Notes: generated by a model not told the origin, from the sequence alone. Counted from the stretch's first letter, positions 12,910-24,501 are shown. The stretch is DNA of 64,000 nt from Patiria pectinifera (GCA_029964075.1 CM057138.1:13448932-13512931); one strand, 5' to 3'. Made by a program: numbers and translations.

Positions 12910-13264
12910 GTATAAGATGGATTTTTTTTTGCGCCGGGGTGATATAAATCAAATTAGGTTTTGCCCTTCACCGACGATTAAACACTGTATACTCAGTGTG
13001 TATACATACTCAGTGTGATTTACTTCACCCTGGCGCAAAAATTCCATCCTATAATAGTTTATGCAGTACCCGCTGCTATGTTCATCAGATTCGAACCGGC
13101 CAATCGATCCCGTTAGCTCTGTTGTCGAGTGATAAGACATCTGCACTAGATAGCAGGAGGTCGTGGGTTCGAGCCCACCCGAGTGATTTTGTCCAACTTT
13201 CTCTCTGGAGGTAACACACTGAGTATACAGTGTTTAAACGTCGGTGAAGGGCAAAACCTAATTT
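12910..13264. mobile_element. Nested inverted-repeat element with tRNA-like core
   Basis: Two inverted pairs are nested here. The outer arm 12955-13001 (TTAGGTTTTGCCCTTCACCG...) pairs with 13215-13263. A second pair is 12910-12950 (TAAGATGG, GCGCCGGGGTGATATAAATC) with 13017-13053. Inside, 13105-13182 carries TTGTCGAGTGATAAGACATC and GGGTTCGAGCCCACCCGAG, that is a tRNA-like A-box/B-box arrangement. The structure could be a SINE caught between the arms of a MITE or an inverted-repeat element built around a tRNA-like promoter. Confidence 0.65.
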
Positions 13265-13269
13265 GAACT

Positions 13270-14500
13270 TATTTTTAGGCTAGACCAGTGTTCGAAAAAA
13301 TAGTCTGGAGCCGAAAAATAGTAACATACACTTTGTGTACAAGTAGTAGGGGTACGATACCATATTTTAAACAATTTGAGGGCCATGTACAGGGGGGGAG
13401 GGTAACGGTCTCAACTAATGTTTAAGGTATTTTTCCTTGATTTCCATGGGTCACTACATATTTTGAGAGGGGGAGGCTAAAAAAGTATGAGCTATCACCC
13501 ACCCCTATGGCTAGGGCAGAAATGGTTATTGTGTTTGAATTAGCTTCCTTGCGTCTAACAATCTGCATCGAGCTGTATACTCCCCATGGTAATTGAAATG
13601 GTATTTGAAATGTTTAACTGGTCCAATGATCAGGGGTAATAATAACGTAAAGCGCTTTGATCTTAGTAAAAAAAAACTAAGAAATGTCCTCTCCAATACT
13701 GTCAACAAACTGCTTAGTCCTCTTTAGGTTGTTGATACAGCACTTGGTGATTCGCGGTGACCCCTGGTTTTCGGTCTGGTGGGGCTGTTTTGGTACGAGC
13801 TTCGCTTTGCTGGCTACTAGGGAATGGTATATATCACAACCAACCGCCTTACATGCCTACAGGGGCTCCACTCCTGATTTTCATGTAGGGGTTCTACTCC
13901 CTTAGCCTTTACCATTGCTACGACTATCCACAAGGCAGCGGTTGAAAATTGAGTTAGACTCTCAACCAAGACTACCGGGCTCGACCAACCTTGGTTTGTG
14001 ATCGGAGTTTTCCTTCTCCTAGGCAGAATGCCTAATTTGGCCTTATCTACTAGGGTTTGATCAAAAAACCTAAAAAGTACAAGGTAAAGGGGACGAGCCT
14101 GTGTTCCTGTGAAAATAGGTTACCTTTACCTAACTTTGTAGGGTTTGTGAGCAGAGTTGTCCTTCTCCTAGGTGGACAAACAACTAATTCTACCGAGCTC
14201 CACCGACACAAAGTAGCCTTGATATAGTACCAGAGACTCACTGACACCTTCTGCCATTCAATAGAAACAGGGTTGGCACGAGCAGCTGTAGGATTGTGTT
14301 AAGAGAGGCCAATGGTGAGACACTTTGCTACACAATGGGATACTTCAATGGTAAAGGAGCAGCTAATTCCTCCATTCCACCCCAGCACAGCCTAACCCTC
14401 TCGAATATTAGAGTTTGGAATACATGTAGATTAGTGTTTTGCAAGATTTTGAGTACAACTTACAAGTTTTAGTGTCTAACTTGTTTCAATCATTCAATAA
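13270..14500. other. No gene recognised; contains ~150-bp direct repeat
   Basis: Two copies of a segment with GTTTGTGA-(T/G)C-GAG-TTTTCCTTCTCCTAGG occur near 13995 and 14148. They look like part of an unrecognised repeat. Open frames of 60-73 codons have no domain. Confidence 0.4.
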
Positions 14501-14504
14501 TTAC

Positions 14505-14920
14505 ATTCAATTGATTCGCTATGCCCAAACTATTCCGAAGAAAAAAAACATGTTCACTTTCTGCCTACCGGTGTGATGAGTAGTTCAAAAGTTATGTCAA
14601 ATAACCGATTTTTTTTTCGAATTCCAAGATGGCTGCCAAGATGGCCGCCAGATTATGTAATAAACGCTTTCAATCGATTCCTCACTCCAAAATTACCCCT
14701 CAAACGTGCCCAAATTACCTCAGAAAACGTGTTCATTTGTCTTACTATAATGCCTAGGTCACAAGTTACGTCATGACCGATTTTTGTCGAAATCGAAGAT
14801 CGCCGCCATACTGGCCGCTAAATAACAAAAATAACGCTTTCCTTCGATTCCTCACACCCAAATTAATCCCCAAAACGTGTTCATTTCTCCTCCTATGATG
14901 TCTGGTGCAAAAGTTTTCAT
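14505..14920 (+). repeat. Tandem ~150-160 bp repeats with AAGATGGCCGCC core
   Basis: About two and a half units of the same family as 6215-6560, with the GTGTTCATTTGTC word, TTATGTCAAATAACCG-like words and CCAAGATGGC(T/C)GCC cores near 14625-14645 and a decayed core near 14800. Confidence 0.6.
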
Positions 14921-14929
14921 GTCTTTGTT

Positions 14930-15520
14930 ATGTCTTTGACCTTTGTAATCCTGTTTTTAGCATTTGTAGGATTTATTCTTTAAACCCCAACTTTTTCACC
15001 ATCCATGTCTAAATGAAGGGTGCTAATGCTATAAAGAGATTCTCCATATATAGACCATTTCATACTCAACCTCTTTGGTGACCTTTCGGGAGGTCTTGAC
15101 CTTTGTAAAACTATAGCCTACCTATGGATATTAATACGATTTACACAATTGTAGATGCCATTTTTTTCCTGACCCAAGTCTTAAACTTAACTCTCTTTGC
15201 CATGAAAAGAATTTTCAGATGTGAGGACATTATATTTGACGTATTGATACCCTTGGATAGGTCAATGAACTTTGTATATCTTAGTTTAATACCGTTATTT
15301 TTCCTATTTATTGGTCAGAACCCCTTTTTTGACGTTACCAAAGCCTCAATAGTGCCAAAGAACGGCATTGCACCCATTAGTTTACAGTCCTGTTATGAAT
15401 TCAGAACCCAAAACTATTTTAAGGTGACCTCTGACCTCGTTTCTCATTTTTTTTGGCAGACGCAATGTGATGAGATTGGAATAGAAATCTGTTGGTCTGT
15501 TTTGTAATGGAAAATGTACA
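14930..15520. other. No gene recognised; TGACCTTT-rich intergenic DNA
   Basis: Words of the type GGTGACCTTTCGGGAGGTC occur here and belong to the family that forms arrays at 32.7-33.4 and 36.2-36.9 kb. The 127-codon frame at 15124-15507 shows no recognisable domain and is probably chance. Confidence 0.4.
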
Positions 15521-15529
15521 TATGTCTAG

Positions 15530-15975
15530 CAATATTTACCCATGTCTGCCCATTCTTGAATAAGGTGTACCAGTGTGGCACCCATATAAAAAAAACCCGC
15601 ATTTGATTGTTTGAGCGCATTCAACACAAATTAACTAGGATTATTTTCAATGGCCGCACCACCCCATATACTGACCGTTTAGCTAACCTTGGCATATCTC
15701 CACTTCACTCAAGAATGTGGTATCTTACCTTTATATTTGTTTGTAAGTGTTTGTATATATGATTTACCAGGTTTTTTTTTTATCCATCAACAGTTGCAGA
15801 AGTGACACTCTTCATTTTAATCACCCATTTGCCAGAACTGATGATTTCAAACACTCACTTTTTCTTAGATTTTCGCGTACATGGAGTTCACTTCAAGAGC
15901 AAGTCAAAAATGAACTTCTTTTTAGTTTTCACAACTTCAAAACACGATTAAGGCCGGTTCTAGACAGCTTTGTGG
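15530..15975 (+). mobile_element. LINE ORF2 C-terminal remnant (CR1/L2/Jockey-like)
   Basis: Plus-strand pieces in shifting frames give LLEYGVPVWHP-like, then RIQHKLTRIIFNG and YTDRLANLGISPLHSR, then HPFARTDDFKHSLFLRFSRT. These match the conserved tail after the RT domain of CR1/L2/Jockey-type LINEs (leu-leu-glu-tyr ... PVWHP, then IExIQrrFtR, YxdRLxxLgixsL, and a final WNxLP-like block). The catalytic RT part is absent or unrecognisable. The copy is dead. Confidence 0.65.
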
Positions 15976-16219
15976 GTGTATACCAGGTTGTGTCAGTGGT
16001 TTTTTTTTTTCCAGTATCAATCAGGTGTGCGAAATCTCAGCTTTAAGGCTGGTATCAGCTTTTGTGTGTGTTGGATTTTTTTCCCTCGCTTGCTGTGTGT
16101 GAGAGTGTGAGACATTTCTACGGCTGTTTTCGGCCATTTTATCAGTGGTCACTCTCACCATTGAGCTAGTATGCTCACACCCCTTATAGTCGGGGGTCTT
16201 AGGGATATTTTGGTTCACA

Positions 16220-18614
16220 TTCTTCCAAAAGCACCAAATTTGGCACAGATGTCGTCCATACCATACTATTTCGATTTTTGACGGGCGCCAAGACGGGCGC
16301 CCCTCGGGGCCGTCATATTGGCAAAATCCAATATGGCCGCCAATCGGGTCAGAGGTCAATTGACCTAAATGAGCTAGAATCATAAATAATACCACTTTTC
16401 AGGTATTTTCGGGGTCGAGCAATCTGAATCTGATGTTATGTTAACGATTTGAGGCAAAACAGATGCCCCAAGGGACCGCCATATTGGCAAAATCCAAAAT
16501 GGCCGCCACATATATCACAGTTAAGAAAATAACGAGCTAAAATCTTAAATAATACCACCTGTTATGGGTTTTCGGGGCCACAGAATCTAAATATGATGTC
16601 ATTTTAATGATTCGAGGCAAGGCAGATGCTCTAGGAGCCGCCATTTTTGAAAAAAAATGGCCGCCACCCAGGTTGGAGGTACTCACAGTTAAAACAATAC
16701 AACTGGTTTTTTTGGGGGCGGGGGGTCCAAATGTCTGATTCTGATGTTATTTTAATTATTTGATGTCAAGTTTACCACCCGAGATCATTCCGGTCAAACC
16801 TGGTGTTTCTGGTGCGTCATTCCATAAAAAAAACCATTTCCCATTTATAGCTGCACATGTCGGAAAGTTTGACATACCACAGAAACAATCTTAGTTTGGA
16901 GCGAGAAAATTGTCCTAAGTTATTGTAAGGATGTATAGGCGCGTGTGGTGTGTGCCCGCCATGCTGAGGATGGGTGGAGCTTTCAACCAACGGTCGTTTC
17001 ATTGTCTTCACCACCCAAGATGTTGATCACAGATAACCAAGGCTCAGGGCAACCTCTCACTTGGTGAGTTCCAGTGATATGCCCAAACCGTAAATATCCA
17101 TTTCTCGCATGAGAACCCTGCAGTGAGGCAGGCTCATCAAGCTTGACTTCTTCAACACATCATAACAAGTTTGCAGATGGTGACATCCTCACCTGGTTGG
17201 GATACAATTAACTCAGTGCTAGCAAACGAGTCGGCAAAGCCCGATGCCAAAATCGGGATCTACGCCCTATACCTAGACAAGGCTGCATCCACATCTTATG
17301 GGTGCACCGGAGTAACTTGATATGCGACCCACTGAGCCAGTGAAGGATTGAGAGTCGAGTCACTGCGATCACTTTCGAGATCATTTCAAGCTTATTTTGG
17401 AGATTCTTGGCCTATTGGAGATCTGGGTGGGCTTCAGAAGTGGGGAAAAGTACAGTAACATACTAATCCAAAGCATCTACTCCGATCTCGGTCTGACAAA
17501 GTCCTTGGCACCACCCTTCTTCCAAAGCCTAACATGGTGCGACACAACTTGCTTCGCCATTTCATGCAGAGCACAAGGGGTGTGGTGCAACTGTAGGTAT
17601 CAAAGGGGCCAGACATCACTTCTTCACTACTGGAAGCAGCTTGTCAGAAGCATCCCAGCTACCTGCCGTGCTGTTTGAACATGTAAAGCAACCGCTACTA
17701 CAGGCCACCTCGGTCCAGCAGGAAATTCCTGACTTCATCGTGGGGCTGGCACAAAGATGGTACCAGTACATGGCAATCACTATGGACCAACTCTCAATGA
17801 TACTTCAGTGACATGTGCCATTCTCGTGCGCTGCGGCCGCCTCATGCAAAGGAAGGTTGAAATGCAATCACACTAGGTTTCTATATGCAAGGTCCTCTAC
17901 AAATGAACAGCTCCATTTAAACGCACACAGCGGCACATAGCATTTTGTCACTGCAGACATCATCTCTAAATATTTAAATGAAAATAGTTCAAACAATAAT
18001 CTGTATTGATCAGTCCAATCCTTAATGACCTTTAGGGCAAAATGTGACATACAATCTTTAATAAAACAATAGATTCAGATTCTCCGACCCTGAAAATCCA
18101 TGTAAAATGGTATTATTAATAATTCTAGCTCGTTTAGTTTTTAACTGTGACTGACCTCTAACTTGGCTGGCGGCCATTTTGGATTTTTCTAATATGGCCC
18201 CTGGGGCATTCGTCTGGCATCAAATCATTAAAATAACCTCAGATTCAGATTCGTTGACACCGAAAACCCCTCCAAAGTTGTATTACTTATGATTCTAGCT
18301 AGTTAAGTTTTTTAACTGCGGTATGTGGCGGCCATTTTGGATTTTGCCAATATGGCGGTCCCTTGGGGCATCTGTCTTGCCTCAAATCGTTAAAATAACA
18401 TCAGATTCAGATTGCTCGACCCCGAAAATACCTGAAAAGAGGTATTATTTATGATTCTAGCTCGTTTAGTTTGATTGACCTCTGACCCGGTTGGCGGCCA
18501 TATTGGATTTTGCCAATATGGCGGCCCCGTGGGGCGCCCGTCTTGGCGCCCGTCAAAAATCGAAATAGTATGGTATGACTGACATCTGTGCCAAGTTTGG
18601 TGCTTTTAGAAGAA
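16220..18614. mobile_element. Foldback-type element with ~550-bp inverted arms
   Basis: The arms 16220-16770 and 18060-18614 are inverted copies of each other. The outer ends read TTCTTCCAAAAGCACCAAA on the left and TTTGGTGCTTTTAGAAGAA on the right. Each arm is built of three tandem units of about 155-165 bp, each with AAAATCCAA(T/A)ATGGCCGCC and an ATTCAGATT/AATCTGAAT word. The 1.3-kb centre (17020-17880) holds a decayed fragment of a multi-copy protein family. No transposase was recognised. The right end abuts the zinc-finger frame next to the Gypsy element. Confidence 0.75.
17020..17880 (+). pseudogene. Decayed FHAxTGCDT-family ORF fragment
   Basis: Plus-strand fragments in several frames show KPDAKIGIYALYLDKAA, then FFQSLTWCDTTCFA, then LPAVLFEHVKQPLLQA and a WGWHKDGT-type tail, ending in a CAILVRCGR-like Cys-rich end. 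This order matches the C-terminal part of a large metazoan family of multi-copy uncharacterised proteins with the FFHALTGCDTTSxF motif, followed by LPPTKxALxQHVKRA and WGW and CGC...CKC motifs. I know the family by motif, not by function. The copy is interrupted in several places and lies between the arms of the foldback element. Confidence 0.55.
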
Positions 18615-18953
18615 ACTGCTGGACTCGTGCGCTTCACTCTTGATGTTTGCCACCTCATCAACATGTTCCGGGTGGCAATCACGATAGTGTGCTTTGAGAT
18701 TGTCTCGCCTGTTGTTTCTGTGGGAACACCTACGGCACAAGAAAACCTGTTTCTCTCCATGTTCGCCTGCCAGATGTCTCTCCAGACTTCTTTTGTGCAG
18801 CTGCAGACCACACTTTGGACACTCCGTCTTCTCCCCATCAGAATGGCTACGAGGTGTACTCTTCTCCTCCCTGTCTTTCCCCATTCTCCTTGCTGTCTGT
18901 TTCTTGAGTCTGCAAAATACAAGATGGGCACAGGGGTGAGCATTCGCTTGCAT
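18606..18953 (-). CDS. Short ORF with two C2H2 zinc fingers, 3-prime of Gypsy pol
   Basis: A 115-codon minus-strand frame with two C2H2 fingers. Finger 1 has C45, C48, H60 and H65. Finger 2 has C73, C76, H89 and H94, with the linker GEKQVFLC between them. The N-terminal 40 residues are basic and polar. The ORF starts about 33 bp after the integrase frame of the Gypsy element on the same strand. Its last few codons lie inside the right end of the foldback element, so its natural 3-prime end may have been replaced. It could be an accessory ORF of the retroelement, or an unrelated host zinc-finger fragment. A two-finger protein with H-x4-H spacing would bind DNA or RNA; the target is unknown. 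Confidence 0.5.
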   Translation of the reverse strand: MQANAHPCAHLVFCRLKKQTARRMGKDREEKSTPRSHSDGEKTECPKCGLQLHKRSLERHLAGEHGEKQVFLCRRCSHRNNRRDNLKAHYRDCHPEHVDEVANIKSEAHESSSFF

Positions 18954-19059
18954 ACAACTCTACTTCTATTTCAAATGACTTGATTTCAACTTTGGTTGGG
19001 TGGGGCCAGGCCTTTTTTGGTGTTCTTTCCCCCGTCTCTGTCTCTCTCTCTCTTTCTCT

Positions 19060-20450
19060 CTTTCTCTAATTCAAATATCTCGCAGGTATTCTGCGGTCCC
19101 TGGTAGGATTCCGTCTTGGTAGTGGTGCTGCGAGCCTGCCGCCAATTTGTTCTGTTTGGCCTTGTCTTTCGGATTGAACGCCTTTCTTTTCCCGCCTGCA
19201 CCTCCTCAAGTGGTAGGCTAGGCGTTTCTGGCGTAGTACTGAGTTCAGGTTCTTCCCCCTGGTAAGGAATTGGACTCATCGGATTTGGCTCCGGTTCCTC
19301 GGGTGCGTCACCTGCGTCTAAGGGATGACTGTCCGCTTGTCTCGGTGTTTCCCCTGTCGGTGCACTGACGGCCCATGCCTGGATTGGCTCACCTAGGTAG
19401 GGTTTCAGTCGGTCGCAGTGGACGACCTTCATCTTACCCTTGTTTTTCCTTTGTATTCTGTAGATGACGTCTGATAATTTATCCAGGATGAGGTAGGGTC
19501 CCTCCCATCTGCACTGAAGTTTAGGTGAAAGTCCCTTCTTTTTGGCCGGGTTATGTAACCACACAAAGTTACCGGGCTCCAGTTTGGGTCTTGTTGCTCG
19601 TCGATCATAAGTTTTCTTTTGCCTCCGGGCGCTCTGCTGCAAGCAAACTCGGGCCCTGTCATGAGCAGCTCTCATTCGTTTCCGCAGCTCGTTCGCGTAG
19701 TCCGTTTCTACGACGCCTTCCGGTTCCCTTTCCCCCACTGCTACTTCAGTAGTCAGATCAATGGGCAGGCGCACCTCCCGCCCCAACATAAGCATGTTTG
19801 GGGACTCGCCTGTCGACTCCTGCGGCGTCGCTCGATAGGCAAATATTGCCAGCGGAAGTTTGTCGTCCCAATCACGCTGTCGCTTATCAGGTTCTATCAT
19901 CATGGCGACCATGTTAATCAACGTACGATTGAATCTCTCAATCATTCCGTCGGACTTCGGGTTGTACGGGCAAGTCCGTGTCTTGTCAATGCCAAGGATG
20001 TGACACATCTCTGCAAACGATTCAAAGTTACGGCCCTGGTCGGAATGAAGGACTTCTGGCACTCCAAATCGGCATACGAACTCCTTCACAAACTTCTCTG
20101 CCACTGTTTCCGCTGTCTGGTCAGGTATAGGGTAAGCTTCCATCCATTTACTAAGGTAGTCTCCTACGACTAGGATGTATTTGTTGCCCTTTGCACTTTC
20201 TGGTAGGGGACCCAAAATGTCTAGTGCGACACGCTCCATAGGCGCGCCCACTACATGCTGCTGTAGTGGCGCCTTCCTAGCCCTGGCCGGGGATTTGCGC
20301 TTCGCGCACACATCGCATCGTCGAATGGCAGACCTTATCTCAGCTGCCATACCGACCCAGTAGAATCTGTCGCGGACCTTGGCCCTGGTTTTCCTCACTC
20401 CCAAATGCCCGCTTGTCTTCCCTCCATGTAACTCTTTCACCTCCTCGCAC
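19060..20450 (-). other. Gypsy fossil: integrase region
   Basis: Part of the retroelement. It contains an HHCC-type zinc region (H-x-G-x-x-G-H ... CDVCAKRK), the catalytic core with the D,D,E acids seen in LDILGPLPE, LHSDQGRNF and MIERFNRTL, and a GPY/F-like C-terminal module around RWEGPYLILDKLSDVIYRI. A low-complexity Arg/Glu/Lys/Asp tail follows (KEKERERERDRDGG), which at DNA level is a purine-rich tract near 19030-19065. No chromodomain is visible after the GPY/F module. Confidence 0.85.
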
Positions 20451-20699
20451 CGCAAGTTGCTCCCACAATCGCCAGTATGTCTTCACCACTGAAGACCTTG
20501 CAGACATCACTGCCCAGTCGGGTCTCTCTGCCGACTCCTCTTTGGCCTTGAGCACCCAGCTAATTGATGTGTCCTCCACCTGCGCCTCTCTCATCTCCGT
20601 GCTGGTGATGGTAGGCGAAATGGTCACACTCCTCACTCCTGCTACAGGAACTGTTGTCTCCTCATAGGCATTTCACCTACAGGTGTCGTCAGCTTTGGC

Positions 20700-21870
20700 A
20701 CTTCGTTCTGTTCATCCCGTCCGCACTGATTACATGGTATGCGCGACAATCCGTCTGCGTTGCCGTGTGAGCGTCCTGCTCGATGGATAATCGTGAAGTT
20801 GTATTTACTAATAACCTGCAGCCAACGCGCCATCTGACCCTGTGGCTCTCGAAAGTTGAGAAGCCAACGTAGAGCTCCGTGATCTGTCCTTATAGTGGCC
20901 TTCATACCGTACAGGTACTGTCGGAACTGCTTCAGAAATACGACGACTGCCAGCAACTCACGGCGCGTCACACAGTAGTTGCGTTCCGCCTTACTAAGCG
21001 TTCTACTAGCATAGGCGACCACCATTTCCTTCCCGTCCGTCACCTGTGATAGGACCGCGCCTATGCCCACGCCACTCGCGTCGGTGTCTAGTATGTACTC
21101 AGCCTCTGGGTCAGGGAACTTCAAGACAGGTGCCTCCTGAAGACTGTTCTTCAAGTCTTGAAATGATTCTTCGCATTCACTCGTCCACTCGAACACTCTC
21201 CCCTTTTCTGTCAGGCGGTGTAACGGACGAGCCCTATCAGCAAAGCTTCTGATGAATCTGCGGTAATAGGACGCTAGTCCTAAGAAACTCTGCACTTCCC
21301 TCACCGTCGTAGGTGTAGGCCAATCCCGTACAGCCTTCACCTTCTCCGGATCTGTCGCAATCCCATCCCCAGACACTACGTGTCCCAGGTACAGAACACG
21401 CTGCTCGAACAAGTGACATTTCTTTGGTTTAAGTTTTAGACCTGCCTTCCTTAGGCGCTGAAAGACTGTCTCAAGGCGACTAGACGAGTAGCGTCTCCCA
21501 ATGCAGTCCGGCTAACACCCTCTCCATCAATCGCTCGAACGTGGAGGGGGCGTTGCATAGCCCGAAAGGCATTACTCGCCAGCTGTATAAGCCTCCACGG
21601 ATCACGAAAGCAGACTTCTCCCGGGCCTCGTCGTCTAACTCGACCTGCCAATAACCGGAAGCCAAATCCAACGTGGAAAACCACCTGGAGCCTGCCAGCG
21701 CGTCTAGTGAATCGTCGATCCGGGGGAGCGGGTAGGCGTCTTTAATTGTGACTGCGTTTAGGCGACGGTAGTCTACACAAAACCTCTTACTTCCGTCTTT
21801 CTTTCTCATGAGGACTACGTTGGATGCCCAAGGGCTGTCCGAAGGTTCAATGGTGCCATTCCGCACCATT
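20700..21870 (-). other. Gypsy fossil: reverse transcriptase and RNase H region
   Basis: Part of the retroelement. RT motifs include FCVDYRRLNAVTIKDAYPLP, FSTLDLASGYWQVELD, MPFGLCNAPSTFERLM, and the thumb-region YLGHVVSGDGI with FLGLASYYRRFI. The RNase H region shows LDTDASGVGIGAVLSQ, SRTLSKAERNY and RTDHGALRWLLNF, that is the expected D, E, D acids. All are typical of Ty3/Gypsy pol. Confidence 0.85.
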
Positions 21871-22249
21871 TCTTGCACCTGACGCTAGATTTCCGCCTGT
21901 TCAACGGGAGGATATCTCCTTGGTCTCTCCTTTATGGGCCGGGCATCACCTGTAGTAATGCGGTGGCGAACCAAGTCTGTGCGTCCTATGTCTCCCTCTC
22001 CCCTTGAGAAAATGTCCTCATATTGGCACAACAGCTGAGCTATTCTGCTGTGGTGTCTCGGCTCCACGCCTTTCTTGCTTCGCTCGAACAAGTCCACAAG
22101 GTGTTCAGGAACATCGAAGGAGTCTCCCGGCGAAGAAGCTCCCGATTGTACTTCTTGTACGTCGCCTTCACCTACAGGCGTAAACGTCCCTGCCGTCGTC
22201 CCTTTCCGCACGACACATTCTCTCTTGCCGGGGTTGTATACTCGAATGG

Positions 22250-22830
22250 GAAGTGAATCCTCACCCGCCATCACCAGCACTCTTGCCACTATCATGCCTT
22301 TATCTGTTATTTCACTCTTCCCTGTAGGCTCAATCACTCCGACTACACCATTCGACTTGTTACCGTACACGTATCCTGGAACTAGCGCCTCATGACCAGC
22401 TGGCACTCTGGTAGTTTCACCTACGACCACTCTAGCACACAGTCCACCCCCTCGGTCATCTGTGCACTTAATGGTTTCCCCATTTAACTTCAGCTCTAGC
22501 GTCCGAAAGTCTAGGTTACCCTGGGTTGGAATTAGGAAATCCATCCCTAATATGCCTTGCATCTGTCCTGTGTTACCAAAGACTACGTTGATGGAGTTCA
22601 TTGTTCTGCCAACTTGAGTGTCTACGTAGGCGCTACCGAGTGTCTCCATCTTACTCCCATCAGCATTCCGTACTCCTGCGTCTATGGTTGTAAGTCGTGG
22701 TCTTTGGTCCCTGGAAATGTTGAAATAAAGTTGAGACGACAACACAGTGTGTGTTGCCCCTGTGTCAACAAGAAGTTTTACTTTGACCCCTCTCACAATA
22801 GCCTGCACGAATAGGCCATTGCCAGCTACT
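22250..22830 (-). other. Gypsy fossil: aspartic protease region
   Basis: Part of the retroelement. The frame carries KLLVDTGATHTVLSS, the D-T-G-A active-site loop of retropepsins, followed by a beta-rich stretch with GILGMDFLI, the conserved second hydrophobic-Gly motif. It lies between gag and RT, as expected for this group. Confidence 0.8.
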
Positions 22831-22979
22831 TTACTTATCCTTGTTGAGGTTTCTATGTCGCCTTCGATTTTCTCGCCTAAATTCTCTCCAGCGCGGTACT
22901 CTATGGCGCCTTCTGGCCCTGCTGTTCCGCCAGCTTTCCCACGGGCCGCTGGGGCAGCTGCTGGTCGTTTCCCGACCTC

Positions 22980-24384
22980 ATTTTCTTCTCTGCGCTGGGT
23001 TGTTTGCAACTCCTTGCAAAATGTCCTTTTCGTTTGCAATTGAAACAAACGTCCTCTGGGGTTGGTTTTCGCCTCTGGTAGGCGACACGCGAACGATCGC
23101 ATTCTCTTGAGGCCGGAGGGTGTCAAGTCGCTGTGTCATCTTCTCCAGCCACTCCCTCACCTCGCGCTGATTTTTCTCAGCCGACTCTTTCATCTCCCGC
23201 TTGATTTCTTCCAAGGGGTACTGGGCATCGCCCTCTACTACTCGGGCGTACTTGGGCCGCTTGCCAGCCCGCTGTTCCTCTATCTTAAGGAACCCTTCAG
23301 TGTTTAGCGCAGCTCTGATAGCCTCGTCCAGTGATGACGGTCTTGCTCGAAAGATCCCTTCTCGGATAGCCTGTTCCTCCACCGCATCAGAGAAGTGCCC
23401 CCTGGCTAGGCGATCTCGCCCCTCCTCTGACAATTCCGGGTAGGCGAGTGAAGCTAACTCCCTTATCGCCTGTCCCAATTCCTGCAGCGTCTCCTTAGGC
23501 TTTTGTCGCCTATGCCGCAGCTCCGCTAGGTTGTTTTCCGCAAGCTCTCCTGGTCCAAACCGCTTCTCCAACAGCCCAACCAACTCAGTGTAAGTCACTT
23601 GACTACCGCCTGCTGCTAGATTTCCTAACACCTTGACCGCATCACCCTGCAGGCTCGCCGCCAAAAACACTCTCGCCTGCCGATCACTCCAATTGTTTGC
23701 CAATTTGCAGGCCTCAAAATGCTGCTTGTAATTTCGCCACGGGGTCTTCCCGCTGAATCTGTCGGGGATGATGTTCGGACGTCTGGTAGGAACATCCATT
23801 TTTCACCTCAACTTCTCCTTTGTTTTCGACCTCCTTTCCTTGAAGGTCAGGGGAGTTTTCGCCCTCCCTCTGGCTTGCGTCTTTCACAGACTGCAACGGA
23901 ACTCCTCCTTGGGTCCCCGGCTGCCGGCATACGGTCGAATGACCAGTAGGCGTCAACTCCGTTAGACTGCCCTCCTCGTCGCGGCTTGTCAACTCGTCCA
24001 CCGTCCGTGACGGGACGCCTGTCGTAGACACTGGTGTAGGCGCTGGTGCAACGGGATTATAGAATCTCGTTCTGGGTTGGGGGTAGGCCTTGGTGATGGT
24101 ACTGGTGTAGGGGTGTCTGTGAATGTGAAAAGTTCACGGCTTCCGAACTGGGTCGTCATCGATGTGCTGGGCGTCTTATCTTCCCTCCGCTGTGCTGCCT
24201 CTGACTTGGCCTCACTTTGGCGAAGCTGCACTCTTAACAGGCGATTCTGCGCCAGCAGCAACTCCTTGATCTCTGTCAGATCGCGGTTCTCGGCAAGGGA
24301 TTGTTGTAACTCGTCCTCGCCCTTCTGTACGTCCATTCGCAGCAACATCAGTTCGTCCTCCACGGATATCTCGTCGGCGGCCAT
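22980..24384 (-). other. Gypsy fossil: gag region
   Basis: Part of the retroelement. The N-terminal part (about 24384-23990) is rich in Glu, Gln and Leu and likely forms a coiled coil, followed by a Pro/Thr/Ser stretch. The capsid-like part begins near RRPNIIPDRFSGK and contains WRNYKQHFEACKLANNW and an ARVFLAASLQGDAVKVL segment, like retrotransposon gag domains. A Cys/Lys-rich segment near 23040-22990 is probably the remains of a CCHC nucleocapsid knuckle. Confidence 0.75.
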
Positions 24385-24484
24385 GTCGGTTAATAGTGGT
24401 AGTTGTAGATTGTTGGGGTGATGACTCCTAGCTAGGTGATGTCACAGGCGTAGGTGATTTTGAGTAGTGAAGCAACGGCGCCGA

Positions 24485-24501
24485 TCCCACTTCTGACACC
24501 A
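24485..24501 (-). other. Primer-binding site of the Gypsy element
   Basis: Read on the minus strand this is TGGTGTCAGAAGTGGGA, three bases inside the LTR. TGG is the complement of a tRNA CCA end. The priming tRNA is not identified. Confidence 0.65.

Noticed and set aside
13105-13182. Genuine tRNA gene
   Set aside because: A/B-box-like motifs are present, but I could not fold a full cloverleaf with an acceptor stem and it is embedded in an inverted-repeat element.
15124-15507. 127-codon frame with hydrophobic segments
   Set aside because: No domain, no splice context, lies in TGACCTTT-repeat DNA; probably chance.
18588-18983. 131-codon plus-strand frame over the zinc-finger region
   Set aside because: Opposite-strand shadow; the minus strand shows real C2H2 spacing.
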